From Humibacter sp. RRB41 (GTDB lineage: Bacteria > Actinomycetota > Actinomycetes > Actinomycetales > Microbacteriaceae): 64,000 nucleotides of DNA. A program made the translations under genes and the position numbers. The stretch lies in the NCBI RefSeq assembly GCF_022761015.1, contig NZ_JAKWJQ010000002.1, positions 124,001 to 188,000 of the forward strand, written 5' to 3'. Positions 34,126-43,600 of the stretch are shown piece after piece; within the stretch, counting starts at the first letter, position 1; each line of letters opens with the position of its first letter. A model generated the notes under the pieces. The model was not told the origin of the DNA. It ran no database searches and saw only the letters and a program-made list of their open reading frames with translations.

Positions 34126-35232
34126 GTGAAGCGACCGCAGGGCTTCGAGAACTCGGCGTCGCGGCTCACTGCGCGCACGGAGAAACGCGCCCCAGCGACC
34201 GAGCCTGCGGCCGGGCGCGGCAGGGCGAGAACCTCCGGCGCTCCTGATGCCGCTGCCGAGCGAACGCGCGTGACATCGTCGTCGTCGGCAGGCGTGACGT
34301 CGACGGGAGTTCTCGATGGCTCCTCGCGAGAGCCCGAAGCGACCACCGAACCGATTCGCGTCATCGTGCCGCCGCCCCGGGAGTCCGCGCGAGACCGCAT
34401 CAGGGCCGCTCTGGCCGAGAAACCCGCCTCCGTCACGCGGCCTGCCACGACTCCTGCAGCCGTCGAAGACGACTCTCCGAGCGTGCGTGCCGCAGCTCGC
34501 AGACGCAGGCGGTACGAGCGCGCCGAGGTGAAGCGCTTCACGCGTGGTGCACGCAGGCGGCGGCTGGCGTGGCTGATCGGCGCCGGTTCAGTCGTGCTCG
34601 TTCTGGCCGGAGCCGCGTTGGTCTCGATCTCGCCCGCGATGGCGTTGCGCACGATAGACGTGGTGGGATCTCAGCGCGTGAGCGCCACGGATGTCCGGCA
34701 CGCCCTCGGCCCCCAGCTCGGCACTCCTCTACCACTGCTCGACAACGGTGAGATCAAGACCGAGCTCGCCAAGTTCCCGCTGATCCGCAGTTACAGCATC
34801 CAGGCGGAGCCGCCTGGCACGCTGGTGGTGCACATCGTCGAGCGCACTCCGATCGCGTTGCTCCAGGTGCCGTCCGGATACCAGTTGGTCGACCAGGCAG
34901 GGGTGATCATCGAGACCACGGCCGACAGGCCGGCCGGCTTCCCCGTGATCGCTCTTCCCGGTGACGCGTCCACGACGTCGCGCAACAAGGAGTTCGCCGC
35001 GTCGGCGGCGGTCCTGGCAGCTCTGCCGGCAGGCATGCTCTCCAAGGTCGGAACGGTCAGCGCGACGGGTGCACAGGATGTCACGCTGAAGCTGACCTCC
35101 GGCGTCACGGTGGTCTGGGGCGGTCCCGACCAGCCCGACCTCAAGTCCTGGGTGCTGTCGGATCTGCTGAAGGCAGCACCCGGAGCATCCGTCTACGACG
35201 TCTCTGCGCCGAACAGTCCCGTCACGCGCTGA
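34126..35232 (+). CDS. ftsQ: Divisome protein FtsQ
   Basis: A 368-residue bitopic protein. A long, basic and probably disordered cytoplasmic region (about 1-145, ending in an Arg-rich RAAARRRRRYERAEVKRFTRGARRRR region) precedes one membrane helix at about 146-170. The extracellular part starts with a POTRA domain (MALRTIDVVGSQRVSATDVRHAL) and continues with the FtsQ beta domain (HIVERTPIALL, YQLVDQAGVII). It recruits FtsL-FtsB and through them FtsW-FtsI. GTG 34126 sits 3 bases after the murC stop. Confidence 0.92.
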   Translation: MKRPQGFENSASRLTARTEKRAPATEPAAGRGRARTSGAPDAAAERTRVTSSSSAGVTSTGVLDGSSREPEATTEPIRVIVPPPRESARDRIRAALAEKPASVTRPATTPAAVEDDSPSVRAAARRRRRYERAEVKRFTRGARRRRLAWLIGAGSVVLVLAGAALVSISPAMALRTIDVVGSQRVSATDVRHALGPQLGTPLPLLDNGEIKTELAKFPLIRSYSIQAEPPGTLVVHIVERTPIALLQVPSGYQLVDQAGVIIETTADRPAGFPVIALPGDASTTSRNKEFAASAAVLAALPAGMLSKVGTVSATGAQDVTLKLTSGVTVVWGGPDQPDLKSWVLSDLLKAAPGASVYDVSAPNSPVTR

Positions 35233-35377
35233 GCAGGTCGCTCCGGTCGTCGTTTCGCGGCCCGGAGATGACCGATTTCGGTGACATCCGAATCCGGTCG
35301 CGCGACACGCGAGGGATCAGCGGGCAAGGCGGGACGGGCGCGCTTAACGTCAAACCTAGTAAATGCATACCGAGCAT

Positions 35378-35401
35378 AACTTTAAGCCTCGACTTGAAGT
35401 T
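35378..35401. promoter_or_regulatory. Inverted repeat upstream of ftsZ, candidate FtsR/MerR operator
   Basis: AACTTTAAG and CTTGAAGTT form 9-base arms with one mismatch around the spacer CCTCGA. It ends 24 bases before the ftsZ start. It lies in the A+T-rich 194-base gap between ftsQ and ftsZ, downstream of a possible -10 (TAGTAA near 35358). MerR-family proteins bind such dyads; FtsR activates ftsZ in C. glutamicum. Direct evidence here is only the symmetry and position. Confidence 0.5.
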
Positions 35402-35425
35402 GAAGGTTGCCAGCGGAGGCCACTC

Positions 35426-36601
35426 GTGACTATGAACCAGAACTACCTCGCCGTGATCAAGGTCGTCGGCATCGGCGGCGGCGGCGTGAACGCCGTCAAC
35501 CGCATGATCGAACTCGGACTGCGCGGTGTCGAGTTCATTGCCATCAACACGGACGCGCAAGCCCTGCTGATGAGCGACGCCGACGTCAAGCTCGACGTCG
35601 GCCGGGAGATCACTCGCGGCCTCGGAGCGGGGGCGGACCCTGAGGTCGGCCGTCGTGCGGCCGAGGACCACGCCGAGGAGATCGAAGAGGCGCTCACCGG
35701 CGCCGACATGGTCTTCGTCACGGCGGGGGAGGGGGGCGGCACCGGCACCGGTGGTGCGCCGGTCGTGGCCCGCATCGCGAAGTCGATCGGCGCCCTGACC
35801 ATCGGTGTTGTGACCAAGCCGTTCGGCTTCGAAGGCAAGCGCCGGGCCGACCAGGCAGAGGCCGGTGTCGCCAGGCTGAAAGAAGAGGTCGACACCCTCA
35901 TCGTCGTCCCCAACGACAGACTGCTCGAGATCAGCGACCGTGGCATCAGCATGCTCGAGGCGTTCGCGACTGCCGACCAGGTCCTCCTCGCAGGTGTTCA
36001 GGGCATTACCGACCTGATCACGACGCCGGGACTCATCAACCTCGACTTCGCCGACGTCAAGTCGGTGATGCACGGCGCGGGATCCGCACTTATGGGCATC
36101 GGCTCCTCGCGGGGCGCTGACCGTTCGATCAAGGCAGCAGAGCTCGCGGTAGCGTCGCCCCTCCTCGAGGCGAGCATCGAGGGTGCGCGTGGCGTGCTGC
36201 TGTCCATCCAGGGTGGTTCGAACCTCGGGATCTTCGAGATCAACGACGCTGCCAGGCTCGTGCAAGAGGCGGTGCACCCGGAGGCGAACATCATCTTCGG
36301 CGCTGTCATCGATGACACCCTCGGTGACGAGGTGCGCGTCACGGTGATCGCTGCCGGATTCGACGGCGGCGAGCCGCAGGTGAAGCCGGCCGAGACCCGC
36401 AGGTCGACGTTCGTCGCTGCTGGGTCGTCGGGGTCCGATGGCTCGGGCTCGGAGCTCGTCGACACGCAGGCGCTCGAAGAAGAGGATGTTCCTACCAAGG
36501 GCAGCTGGTCGGACGACGATTCCAAGCTCGTGGAGGCCGCAGTGATCGACCCTGCGTTCGACGACGACGACGTCTTGGACGTGCCCGACTTCCTGAAGTG
36601 A
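35426..36601 (+). CDS. ftsZ: Cell division protein FtsZ
   Basis: A 391-residue tubulin-like GTPase that polymerises into the Z-ring. Motifs: [15 protein letters not shown] at residues 6-20, the tubulin signature GGGTGTG at 103-109, the synergy loop [11 protein letters not shown] near 205, and a C-terminal conserved peptide VPDFLK at the very end, which binds SepF/FtsW in actinobacteria. An acidic variable linker (about 315-385) precedes it. GTG 35426 has GGAGG at the right distance (6 bases); ATG 35432 two codons later is also possible. Its stop overlaps yggS by 4 bases. Confidence 0.97.
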   Translation: MTMNQNYLAVIKVVGIGGGGVNAVNRMIELGLRGVEFIAINTDAQALLMSDADVKLDVGREITRGLGAGADPEVGRRAAEDHAEEIEEALTGADMVFVTAGEGGGTGTGGAPVVARIAKSIGALTIGVVTKPFGFEGKRRADQAEAGVARLKEEVDTLIVVPNDRLLEISDRGISMLEAFATADQVLLAGVQGITDLITTPGLINLDFADVKSVMHGAGSALMGIGSSRGADRSIKAAELAVASPLLEASIEGARGVLLSIQGGSNLGIFEINDAARLVQEAVHPEANIIFGAVIDDTLGDEVRVTVIAAGFDGGEPQVKPAETRRSTFVAAGSSGSDGSGSELVDTQALEEEDVPTKGSWSDDDSKLVEAAVIDPAFDDDDVLDVPDFLK

Positions 36602-37290
36602 GCCGATCGTCCGATGTCGATCCACAACTCGCCGCGCGGTTGCACGGAGTGCAGGAGCGGGTCGCGGATGCCGCGCGCGCTGCGGGCAGGGACCCTGCGC
36701 AACTCACGACGATCGTGGTGACCAAGTTCCATCCGGCCTCGCTGGTGCGGGATCTCGCCGCGCTCGGCGTGCGCGACGTAGGCGAGAACAGAGCACAGGA
36801 GGCGCGGGTGAAGGCATCCGAAACGGCTGACCTCTCGTTGCGCTGGCACTTCATCGGCCAGTTGCAGACGAACAAGGCGAAGCTGGTGCGTGGTTTCGCC
36901 TCCGCAGTGCATTCGATCGATCGGCCGGCACTCGCCGACGCTCTAGGGTCCGACGACGGCGATCTCGACTGCTTCGTACAGCTCAACCTCACGGACGACC
37001 CTTCGCGCGGCGGAGCGGCTCGAGCAGACCTGCAGTCCATCGCCGAGCGCGTGCTCGGCACGCGGGGCCTCAGGCTGCGTGGGGTCATGGCAGTCGCGCC
37101 GTTGGGCGAGGAGCCGAGACGCGCCTTCTCGCGGGTGCGAGAGGCATCCGATGCCCTGCGCACCGTGGCTCCCGAGGCGGACGCGATCTCGGCCGGGATG
37201 TCCGGCGACTTCGAGGAAGCCATCGCCGAGGGAGCGACACACCTTCGGCTCGGTACGGCAATCACGGGAAAGCGGCCAGACCATGCTTAA
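36598..37290 (+). CDS. yggS: YggS/PLPBP-family pyridoxal phosphate protein
   Basis: A 230-residue PLP-binding protein that buffers pyridoxal phosphate and influences amino acid balance; no enzymatic reaction is firmly known. The PLP lysine is in VVTKFHP near residue 42. Conserved segments: [32 protein letters not shown] and LRLGTAITG (phosphate-binding). The GTG overlaps the ftsZ stop. In many actinobacteria a YfiH/LACC1-type gene separates ftsZ and yggS; it is absent here. Confidence 0.93.
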   Translation: MSRSSDVDPQLAARLHGVQERVADAARAAGRDPAQLTTIVVTKFHPASLVRDLAALGVRDVGENRAQEARVKASETADLSLRWHFIGQLQTNKAKLVRGFASAVHSIDRPALADALGSDDGDLDCFVQLNLTDDPSRGGAARADLQSIAERVLGTRGLRLRGVMAVAPLGEEPRRAFSRVREASDALRTVAPEADAISAGMSGDFEEAIAEGATHLRLGTAITGKRPDHA

Positions 37291-37356
37291 CCTGGCTGTG
37301 AAATGCGCCGTCGACCGGCACGGCCGCACGACCTCGAGTTGTTCACGGAGGATCCC

Positions 37357-37833
37357 ATGGCTAACCCGCTCAAGAAGACGATGGCCTACCTCGGCCTCGT
37401 CGAAGACGAGCTCGAGTACGACGAAGAACCGGTCGCCACTGCGCATCCGGCACCTGTCGCGCCGGTGCAGCAGCACGCTGCTCCTGCCAAGGCGCCCGTC
37501 ACGCCGCTGCGTAAGCCGACCCCGGCACGGAATGCGACGGTGCAAGAAATGAACGAGATCCTCACGGTTCACCCCCGGCAGTACAGCGACGCCAAGATGA
37601 TCGCGGAATCCTTCCGCGAAGGCATCCCGGTCATCCTGAACCTGTCGCAGATGAGCGAGTCGGAGGCGCAGCGCATGATCGACTTCTCGAGCGGCCTTAC
37701 TCAGGGCTTGCGCGGGAAGATCGAGAAGGTCACGAGCAAGGTGTTCCTGCTCTCTCCCGAGCACGTGATGGTCTCGGGTGGAGCCGCTGCGGTGGCAGGC
37801 GACGTCGAGGCGTCGTTCTTCGCCGGAGCGTGA
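37357..37833 (+). CDS. sepF: Cell division protein SepF
   Basis: A 158-residue FtsZ-binding protein that anchors Z-ring filaments to the membrane in actinobacteria, which lack FtsA. The N-terminal amphipathic membrane-targeting helix is [14 protein letters not shown]. An acidic/Pro linker follows, then the SepF core with [26 protein letters not shown] and [16 protein letters not shown] 37357 has a clear GGAGGATC site; upstream in-frame GTG 37303 is less likely. It sits between yggS and yggT as usual. Confidence 0.94.
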   Translation: MANPLKKTMAYLGLVEDELEYDEEPVATAHPAPVAPVQQHAAPAKAPVTPLRKPTPARNATVQEMNEILTVHPRQYSDAKMIAESFREGIPVILNLSQMSESEAQRMIDFSSGLTQGLRGKIEKVTSKVFLLSPEHVMVSGGAAAVAGDVEASFFAGA

Positions 37834-37850
37834 GCACAGCCGGCGTCCCT

Positions 37851-37856
37851 CATACT
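37851..37856 (+). promoter_or_regulatory. -10 box for yggT, leaderless
   Basis: CATACT with 6 bases before GTG 37863 and no Shine-Dalgarno. It suggests that yggT can be transcribed separately from sepF. Confidence 0.5.
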
Positions 37857-37862
37857 TGATCT

Positions 37863-38165
37863 GTGGGTATCGCCGTCTCGATCATTGCGACCGTCGCGTA
37901 CTACGCATTCCTGCTCTTCTTCGTGGTGCTCTGGGTGCGATTCGTGCTTGATCTGGTGCGTACCTTCGCGCGCGGCTGGCGGCCGCGCGGCTTCGGGCTC
38001 TTGCTCGCAGAGGCCGCTTTCACGGTGACCGACCCGCCCATCAAATTCTTCAGACGATTGTTACCGCCGCTGTCTCTCGGTCCGGTCGCTCTGGATTTCG
38101 GCTGGACTCTGACAATGTTCGCGTGCATCATCGGCATGTACATCGCGACGTCGTTCATCGGATGA
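37863..38165 (+). CDS. YggT-family membrane protein
   Basis: A 100-residue membrane protein with hydrophobic helices at about residues 4-27 and 75-97 and the family centre TDPPIKFFRRLLPP between them. YggT proteins are linked to osmotic protection and to factors of division placement; the mechanism is unknown. It is conserved between sepF and divIVA across Gram-positive bacteria. Confidence 0.9.
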   Translation: MGIAVSIIATVAYYAFLLFFVVLWVRFVLDLVRTFARGWRPRGFGLLLAEAAFTVTDPPIKFFRRLLPPLSLGPVALDFGWTLTMFACIIGMYIATSFIG

Positions 38166-38269
38166 CGCAGCATGACGTCGCCCCGGATGGCACGCACACA
38201 GGCGACTTTGCTAGCGTTAGCCGAACGTTATCCACTGTTCGAAAACACAAGCTCTAAGGGTGGTAAGCC

Positions 38270-38968
38270 ATGGCGCTAACTCCGGAAGATGTCGTCAACA
38301 AGCGGTTCCAACCGACCAAATTCCGTGAGGGTTACGACCAGGATGAGGTCGATGACTTCCTCGATGAGGTCGTCGTCGAGCTTCGCCGCCTCAATCAGGA
38401 GAACGAGGAGCTGAAGCAGCGCCTCGTCGCGTCGGACTCACGGGTCGCAGAGTTGCAGCGCCACTCGGCGTCAGAGCAGACGCAGGCGATCGCCGCACCT
38501 GCCCCGGCACCGGTTGCCGTCGTCGCCCCCATCGCGCCGCAGCCCGTCGCAGGCAGCGACGACACGGAGAGCACGAACAACCTCCTGCAGCTCGCGCGCC
38601 GACTCCACGAGGAGCACGTGCGCGAGGGTGTCGAGAAGCGCGACGCACTGATCGCCGAGGGCCACGCAACCGCGGCGCGCGTCGTCGCAGAAGCCGAGGC
38701 GAAGCAGCGCACGCAGCTCACTGCGCTCGAGACCGAGCGCACGACGATCGAACGCCAGATCGAGGAGCTCCGCAGCTTCGAGCGTGACTACCGCGCGAAG
38801 CTCAAGAGCTACATCGAGGGCCAGCTTCGCGACCTCGACAGCGCAGGCGTCGGCACGAACGGCTTCAAGCAGCCGGGCGCCTCGGCTGTGAGCGGTCAGT
38901 TCGCCGCAGTGTCGGCCGGTGACGGTGAGCGGCAGTCCCCTCCGACGTTCCAGAGCTTTGGAGGCTAG
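38270..38968 (+). CDS. divIVA: Polar growth and division protein DivIVA/Wag31
   Basis: A 232-residue coiled-coil protein that binds curved membrane and organises polar or septal growth in actinobacteria. The N-terminal lipid-binding domain is typical: LTPEDVVNKRFQPTKFREGYDQDEVDDFLDEV-type (about residues 3-34). A first coiled coil, an Ala/Pro-rich linker (about 72-100) and a second coiled coil (about 105-190) follow. The ATG has GGGTGGTAAG upstream. An inverted repeat CGAAC-N10-GTTCG at 38222-38241 precedes it. Its end overlaps the predicted start of lspA in another frame. Confidence 0.95.
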   Translation: MALTPEDVVNKRFQPTKFREGYDQDEVDDFLDEVVVELRRLNQENEELKQRLVASDSRVAELQRHSASEQTQAIAAPAPAPVAVVAPIAPQPVAGSDDTESTNNLLQLARRLHEEHVREGVEKRDALIAEGHATAARVVAEAEAKQRTQLTALETERTTIERQIEELRSFERDYRAKLKSYIEGQLRDLDSAGVGTNGFKQPGASAVSGQFAAVSAGDGERQSPPTFQSFGG

Positions 38969-39629
38969 GCCCTCCAAGAAGGTCAGCGTCGGTGCGATCG
39001 TCCTTCTTGGCGTCGTCGCACTCGTCGTTCTGACACTCGACCAACTCGCGAAGTGGCAGGTCGTCAAGAATCTTCAGGTCGACGTACCGGTGCATGTCGT
39101 AGGCGATCTGCTGATCTTCCAGCTCCATCGCAACTCGGGTGCCGCGTTCTCGATCGGTACCGGCTCGACGTGGATCTTCTCGATCATCGCGACGGCCGTG
39201 CTGGTCTTCATCATCTGGTATGCGCGTCGCATCAGGTCGGTCGCGTGGGCGATCGTGTTCGGTCTTCTGCTTGGGGGGCTGCTGGGCAATCTGTCCGACC
39301 GGTTGCTCAGGGCACCCGGGTTCGGTGTCGGCGAGGTCGTCGACTTCATCCGAATCCCGTTGCTCCCGGCGATCTTCAATCTGGCCGACAGCGCGATCGT
39401 CGCCGCCATGGTTCTCTTCCTCGTGCTGACGGTGATGGGTGTCGGGCTCGACGGCAAGCGGGCCACCGCGTCGAAGCCCGTCGAAGCACCCGAAGCTGTC
39501 GACGTGCCGTCCGACGAGTCCGACACCGCAGGTGAGCCGACGCTGCCGGGCGACACGGCCGTGGCCGACAAACAGGCGGATGCCGATGCGCACAACGGCA
39601 CGGAGCATCCCATCGACGGAGGCCGCTGA
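38919..39629 (+). CDS. lspA: Prolipoprotein signal peptidase II
   Basis: A membrane aspartyl protease that cleaves lipoprotein signal peptides after lipid attachment. Four membrane helices are visible. The catalytic Asp residues are in GNLSDRL and FNLADSAI, and NSGAAFSIG is conserved. A long acidic, Ala/Asp/Glu-rich tail (about residues 175-236) follows the last helix and goes beyond the usual 160-200 residue length. The start is uncertain: GTG 38919 gives 236 residues and overlaps divIVA by 50 bases, while TTG 38958 would overlap by 11 and give 223. It acts on lipoproteins such as CtaC of this window. Confidence 0.88.
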   Translation: MTVSGSPLRRSRALEARPSKKVSVGAIVLLGVVALVVLTLDQLAKWQVVKNLQVDVPVHVVGDLLIFQLHRNSGAAFSIGTGSTWIFSIIATAVLVFIIWYARRIRSVAWAIVFGLLLGGLLGNLSDRLLRAPGFGVGEVVDFIRIPLLPAIFNLADSAIVAAMVLFLVLTVMGVGLDGKRATASKPVEAPEAVDVPSDESDTAGEPTLPGDTAVADKQADADAHNGTEHPIDGGR

Positions 39630-39630
39630 G

Positions 39631-40554
39631 GTGGAGCACCGAGCTCTGCCGGTGCCAGACGGACTCGAGGGCGCACGTGTCGACGCAGGCGTCGCGAAGG
39701 CGCTCGGGTTCTCGCGCAGCTTCGCGGCCGATGTCGCCGAGTCGGGGGGCGTGACGCTCGACGGCCGGGTGCTCGGCAAGTCGGATCGACTCACGGCGGG
39801 CGGCTGGCTCGAGATCAGCTGGACTCCCAAGGCAGCGGTGGAGATCGTTCCCGTCAGGGTTCCCGAGCTCGGGGTCGTTTACGACGATGACGACATCATC
39901 GTCGTCGACAAGCCGGCAGGAGTCGCGGCCCATCCATCGATCGGGTGGGAGGGCCCTACGGTCCTCGGGGCCCTCGCCGGGGCCGGTTACCGCATCTCCA
40001 CATCGGGCGCGGCGGAGCGCGCCGGCATCGTGCACCGGCTGGATGCCGGCACGAGCGGACTGATGGTCGTCGCCAAGAGCGAACGCGCCTACACGGCGCT
40101 GAAGCGCGCGTTCCACGATCGTGAGGTGGAGAAGATCTACCACGCGGTGGTGCAGGGCCATCCGGATCCGCTGGCCGGTACGGTCGACGCTCCGATCGGA
40201 CGGCATCCGAAAGCCGACTGGAAGTTCGCGGTCACCGCGGCGGGCAAGCCGTCGGTGACGCACTACGAGACCATCGAGGCGTTCCGGGCGGCGAGCTTGC
40301 TCGAGATCCACCTCGAGACGGGGCGCACGCATCAGATACGGGTGCACATGGCGGCCCAGCGGCATCCGTGCGTCGGCGATGCGATGTACGGCGCGGACCC
40401 CACGCTGTCGGCGCGGCTCGGCCTCTCCAGGCAATGGCTGCACGCGCATCGCCTCGCGTTCGAGCACCCCGGGTCGGGGGAGTGGGTGACGTTCGAATCG
40501 CCGTATCCCGACGACCTCGCGAACGCTCTGGAGATCTTGATCCAGGGCGACTGA
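39631..40554 (+). CDS. rluD: RluD-family 23S rRNA pseudouridine synthase
   Basis: A 307-residue enzyme isomerising uridine to pseudouridine in rRNA. An N-terminal S4-like domain (about 1-70, [26 protein letters not shown]) precedes the catalytic domain. The signature is [15 protein letters not shown] with catalytic Asp near residue 134. [13 protein letters not shown] completes the active site. GTG 39631 begins one base after the lspA stop and has GGAGG 8 bases upstream. The lspA-rluD pair is common after divIVA. Confidence 0.93.
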   Translation: MEHRALPVPDGLEGARVDAGVAKALGFSRSFAADVAESGGVTLDGRVLGKSDRLTAGGWLEISWTPKAAVEIVPVRVPELGVVYDDDDIIVVDKPAGVAAHPSIGWEGPTVLGALAGAGYRISTSGAAERAGIVHRLDAGTSGLMVVAKSERAYTALKRAFHDREVEKIYHAVVQGHPDPLAGTVDAPIGRHPKADWKFAVTAAGKPSVTHYETIEAFRAASLLEIHLETGRTHQIRVHMAAQRHPCVGDAMYGADPTLSARLGLSRQWLHAHRLAFEHPGSGEWVTFESPYPDDLANALEILIQGD

Positions 40555-40619
40555 AGCACCTTGTGCGGAGGCTTCGACGAACCGCCCGCCGGTCCCGTGA
40601 CGACCTTCGGCCGGATCCG

Positions 40620-40625
40620 TAGACT
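40620..40625 (+). promoter_or_regulatory. -10 box for dnaE, leaderless
   Basis: TAGACT, then 6 bases, then GTG 40632. A GTGACG at 40597-40602 lies 17 bases upstream as a possible -35. Confidence 0.6.
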
Positions 40626-40631
40626 CACTGG

Positions 40632-43600
40632 GTGGCATCCGACAGCTTCGTTCATCTGCACGTTCACAGCGAGTACTCCATGCTCGACGGGGCCGCCAAG
40701 ATCGGTCCGTTGATGGATGCCGCCGTCGGCTACGGGATGCCGGCCATCGCGGTCACCGATCACGGCAACATGTTCGCGGCGTTCGAGTTCTGGAAGGCAG
40801 CTACGGCCGCCGGCATCAAGCCGATCATCGGCACCGAGGCCTACCTCACCCCTGGAACGCACCGTTCCGACCGCACGAGAGTGCGATGGGGGAACGGCGG
40901 CGAGGACGATGTGTCGGGAAGCGGCGCCTACACGCACATGACGATGCTCGCCGAGACGACTGAGGGCATGCACAACCTCTTCCGCATGTCGTCTCTCGCC
41001 TCGATCGAGGGGTACTACTTCAAGCCGCGGATGGATCGCGAGCTGCTGGAGCGGTACTCGAAGGGCATCATCGCCACCACGGGCTGCCCCAGCGGCGAGG
41101 TGCAGACCAGGCTGCGGCTCGGCCAGTACGACGAGGCTGTCAAAGCGGCGGCGGAGTACCGGGACATCTTCGGCAAGGACAGCTTCTTCGTCGAACTGAT
41201 GGAGCACGGACTCGGCCTCGAGGCACGGGTCAGGCAGGATCTGCTCAGGCTCGCCAAGGACCTCGGGCTGCGCACCGTCGCGACGAACGACCTGCACTAC
41301 ACGCACGCAGAGGACGCCAAATCGCACGCGGCGCTGCTCTGCGTGCAGTCGGGGTCGACGCTCAACGACCCGAAGCGCTTTCAGCTGGAGCCGGAGGGTG
41401 CCTATTACTTGAAGTCGCCGCAGGAGATGCGGGATCTTTTCCGTGAGCTGCCCGAGGCGTGCGACACGACGCTCGAGATCGCCGAGCGCTGCGAGATCGA
41501 CTTCGAGCTCTCGACAGGCAAGTACATGCCGAAGTTCCCGGTGCCGCAGGGCGAGACCGAAGAGAGCTGGTTCGTCAAGGAGGTCAACGCCGGTCTGGAG
41601 CACCGTTATCCAGAGGGCATCCCCGACAAGGTGCAGGCGCAGGCCGATTACGAGACCGGCATCATCCTGCAGATGGGGTTCCCCGGCTACTTCCTGGTGG
41701 TCGCGGACTTCATCAACTGGTCGAAGAGCAACGGCATCCGCGTGGGGCCTGGCCGTGGTTCCGGTGCAGGGTCGATGGCCGCGTACGCCATGCGCATCAC
41801 CGACCTCGACCCGCTTGAGCACGGTCTCATCTTCGAGCGGTTCCTCAACCCCGACCGTGTCTCGATGCCCGACTTCGATGTGGACTTCGACGACCGTCGC
41901 CGCCTCGAGGCCGTGAAGTACGTCACCGAGAAGTACGGTGCCGAGCGAGTGTCGCAGATCGTGACCTACGGGACGATCAAAGCGAAGCAGGCGTTGAAGG
42001 ATGCCGGCCGCGTGCTGGGCTTCCCCTTCTCCATGGGCGAGAAGCTGACCAAAGCGATGCCACCAGCGGTCATGGGCAAGGACATCCCGCTGTACCAGGT
42101 GTTCGACAAGGACAGCCCTCGGTACAAGGAGGCCGTCGAGCTGCGGGCCGTCGTCGAATCGGACCCCGAGGCGAAGACCGTCTTCGACACGGCACTCGGG
42201 CTCGAAGGGCTGAAGCGGCAGTGGGGTGTTCACGCCGCGGGCGTCATCATGTCGTCCGATCCGATCATCGACGTGATCCCGATCATGAAGCGGGAGCAGG
42301 ACGGCCAGATCGTCACCCAGCTTGACTATCCGGCCGCCGAATCGCTCGGCCTGATCAAGATGGACTTCCTCGGGCTGCGCAACCTGACGATCATCAGCGA
42401 TGCGCTCGACAACATCAAGGCCAACAAGGATTTCGATCTCGATCTCGAGGGGCTGCCGCTGGACGACCGCGGTGCGTACGACCTGCTCACGCGCGGTGAC
42501 ACGCTCGGCGTGTTCCAGCTCGACGGCGGGCCGATGCGATCGCTGCTGCGACAGCTGAAGCCCGACAGCTTCGAGGACATCTCGGCACTCATCGCCCTGT
42601 ACCGACCAGGGCCCATGGGGGCGAACTCGCACATCAACTACGCGCTGCGCAAGAACGGTCTCCAGCCGATCACACCGATCCATCCGGAGCTCGCGGAGCC
42701 GCTGCAAGACATCCTGGACACGAGCTACGGCCTGATCATCTATCAGGAGCAGGTCATGGCGATCGCGCAGAAGGTGGCGGGGTTCTCGCTCGGCCAAGCA
42801 GACATCCTGCGCCGGGCGATGGGCAAGAAGAAGAAGTCGGAGCTCGACAAGCAGCAGGCGGGTTTCGTCGGCGGCATGAAGGAGCGAGGCTACTCGCAGG
42901 CAGCGATCGACAAGCTCTGGGACATCCTCCTCCCGTTCTCCGACTACGCCTTCAACAAGGCTCACTCGGCCGCCTACGGCGTGGTGTCGTACTGGACGGC
43001 GTATCTGAAGGCGCACTATCCCGCCGAGTACATGGCTGCCCTGCTCACGAGCGTCGGGGACTCCAAGGACAAGATGGCGCTCTACCTCAACGAGTGCCGC
43101 CGCATGGGGATCCGGGTACTGCCGCCGGACGTCAACGAGTCGATCGGGTTCTTCGCCGCAGTCGGCGAGGATGTGCGCTTCGGGCTGGGCGCCGTGCGCA
43201 ACGTCGGCGCGAACGTGGTGGACGGCATCCGGCTGGCACGCGAGCAGAAGGGGCGCTTCGAGTCGTTCCACGACTTCCTGAAGAAGGTTCCGCTGCACGT
43301 CGCCAACAAGCGCACGATCGAGTCCCTGATCAAGGCGGGAGCGTTCGACTCGTTCGGCGACTCGAGACGAGCGCTGGTGGAGGTGCACGAGGGCGCCGTC
43401 GAGTCGGTCGTGAACGAGAAACGGGTCGAGGCGACGGGGCAAGCCGGGTTCGATTTCGACATGTTGCTCGCCGAGGCGCCGGATGCCGGTCCGGTGTCGC
43501 ACGTTCCGCAGAGACCGGAGTGGGAGAAGCGCGAGAAGCTCGCGTTCGAACGCGAGATGCTCGGCCTCTACGTGTCAGACCATCCGCTCGCCGGGCTCGA

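Noticed and set aside
38222-38241. LexA (SOS) box before divIVA
   Set aside because: The arms are 10 bases apart rather than 4, so it does not match the actinobacterial SOS box.
40332-43502. Very long open frame on the minus strand opposite dnaE
   Set aside because: It is antisense to a clearly conserved polymerase; the translation is rich in Arg, His, Val and Gly with no domain, as expected from the third-position GC bias of the real gene.
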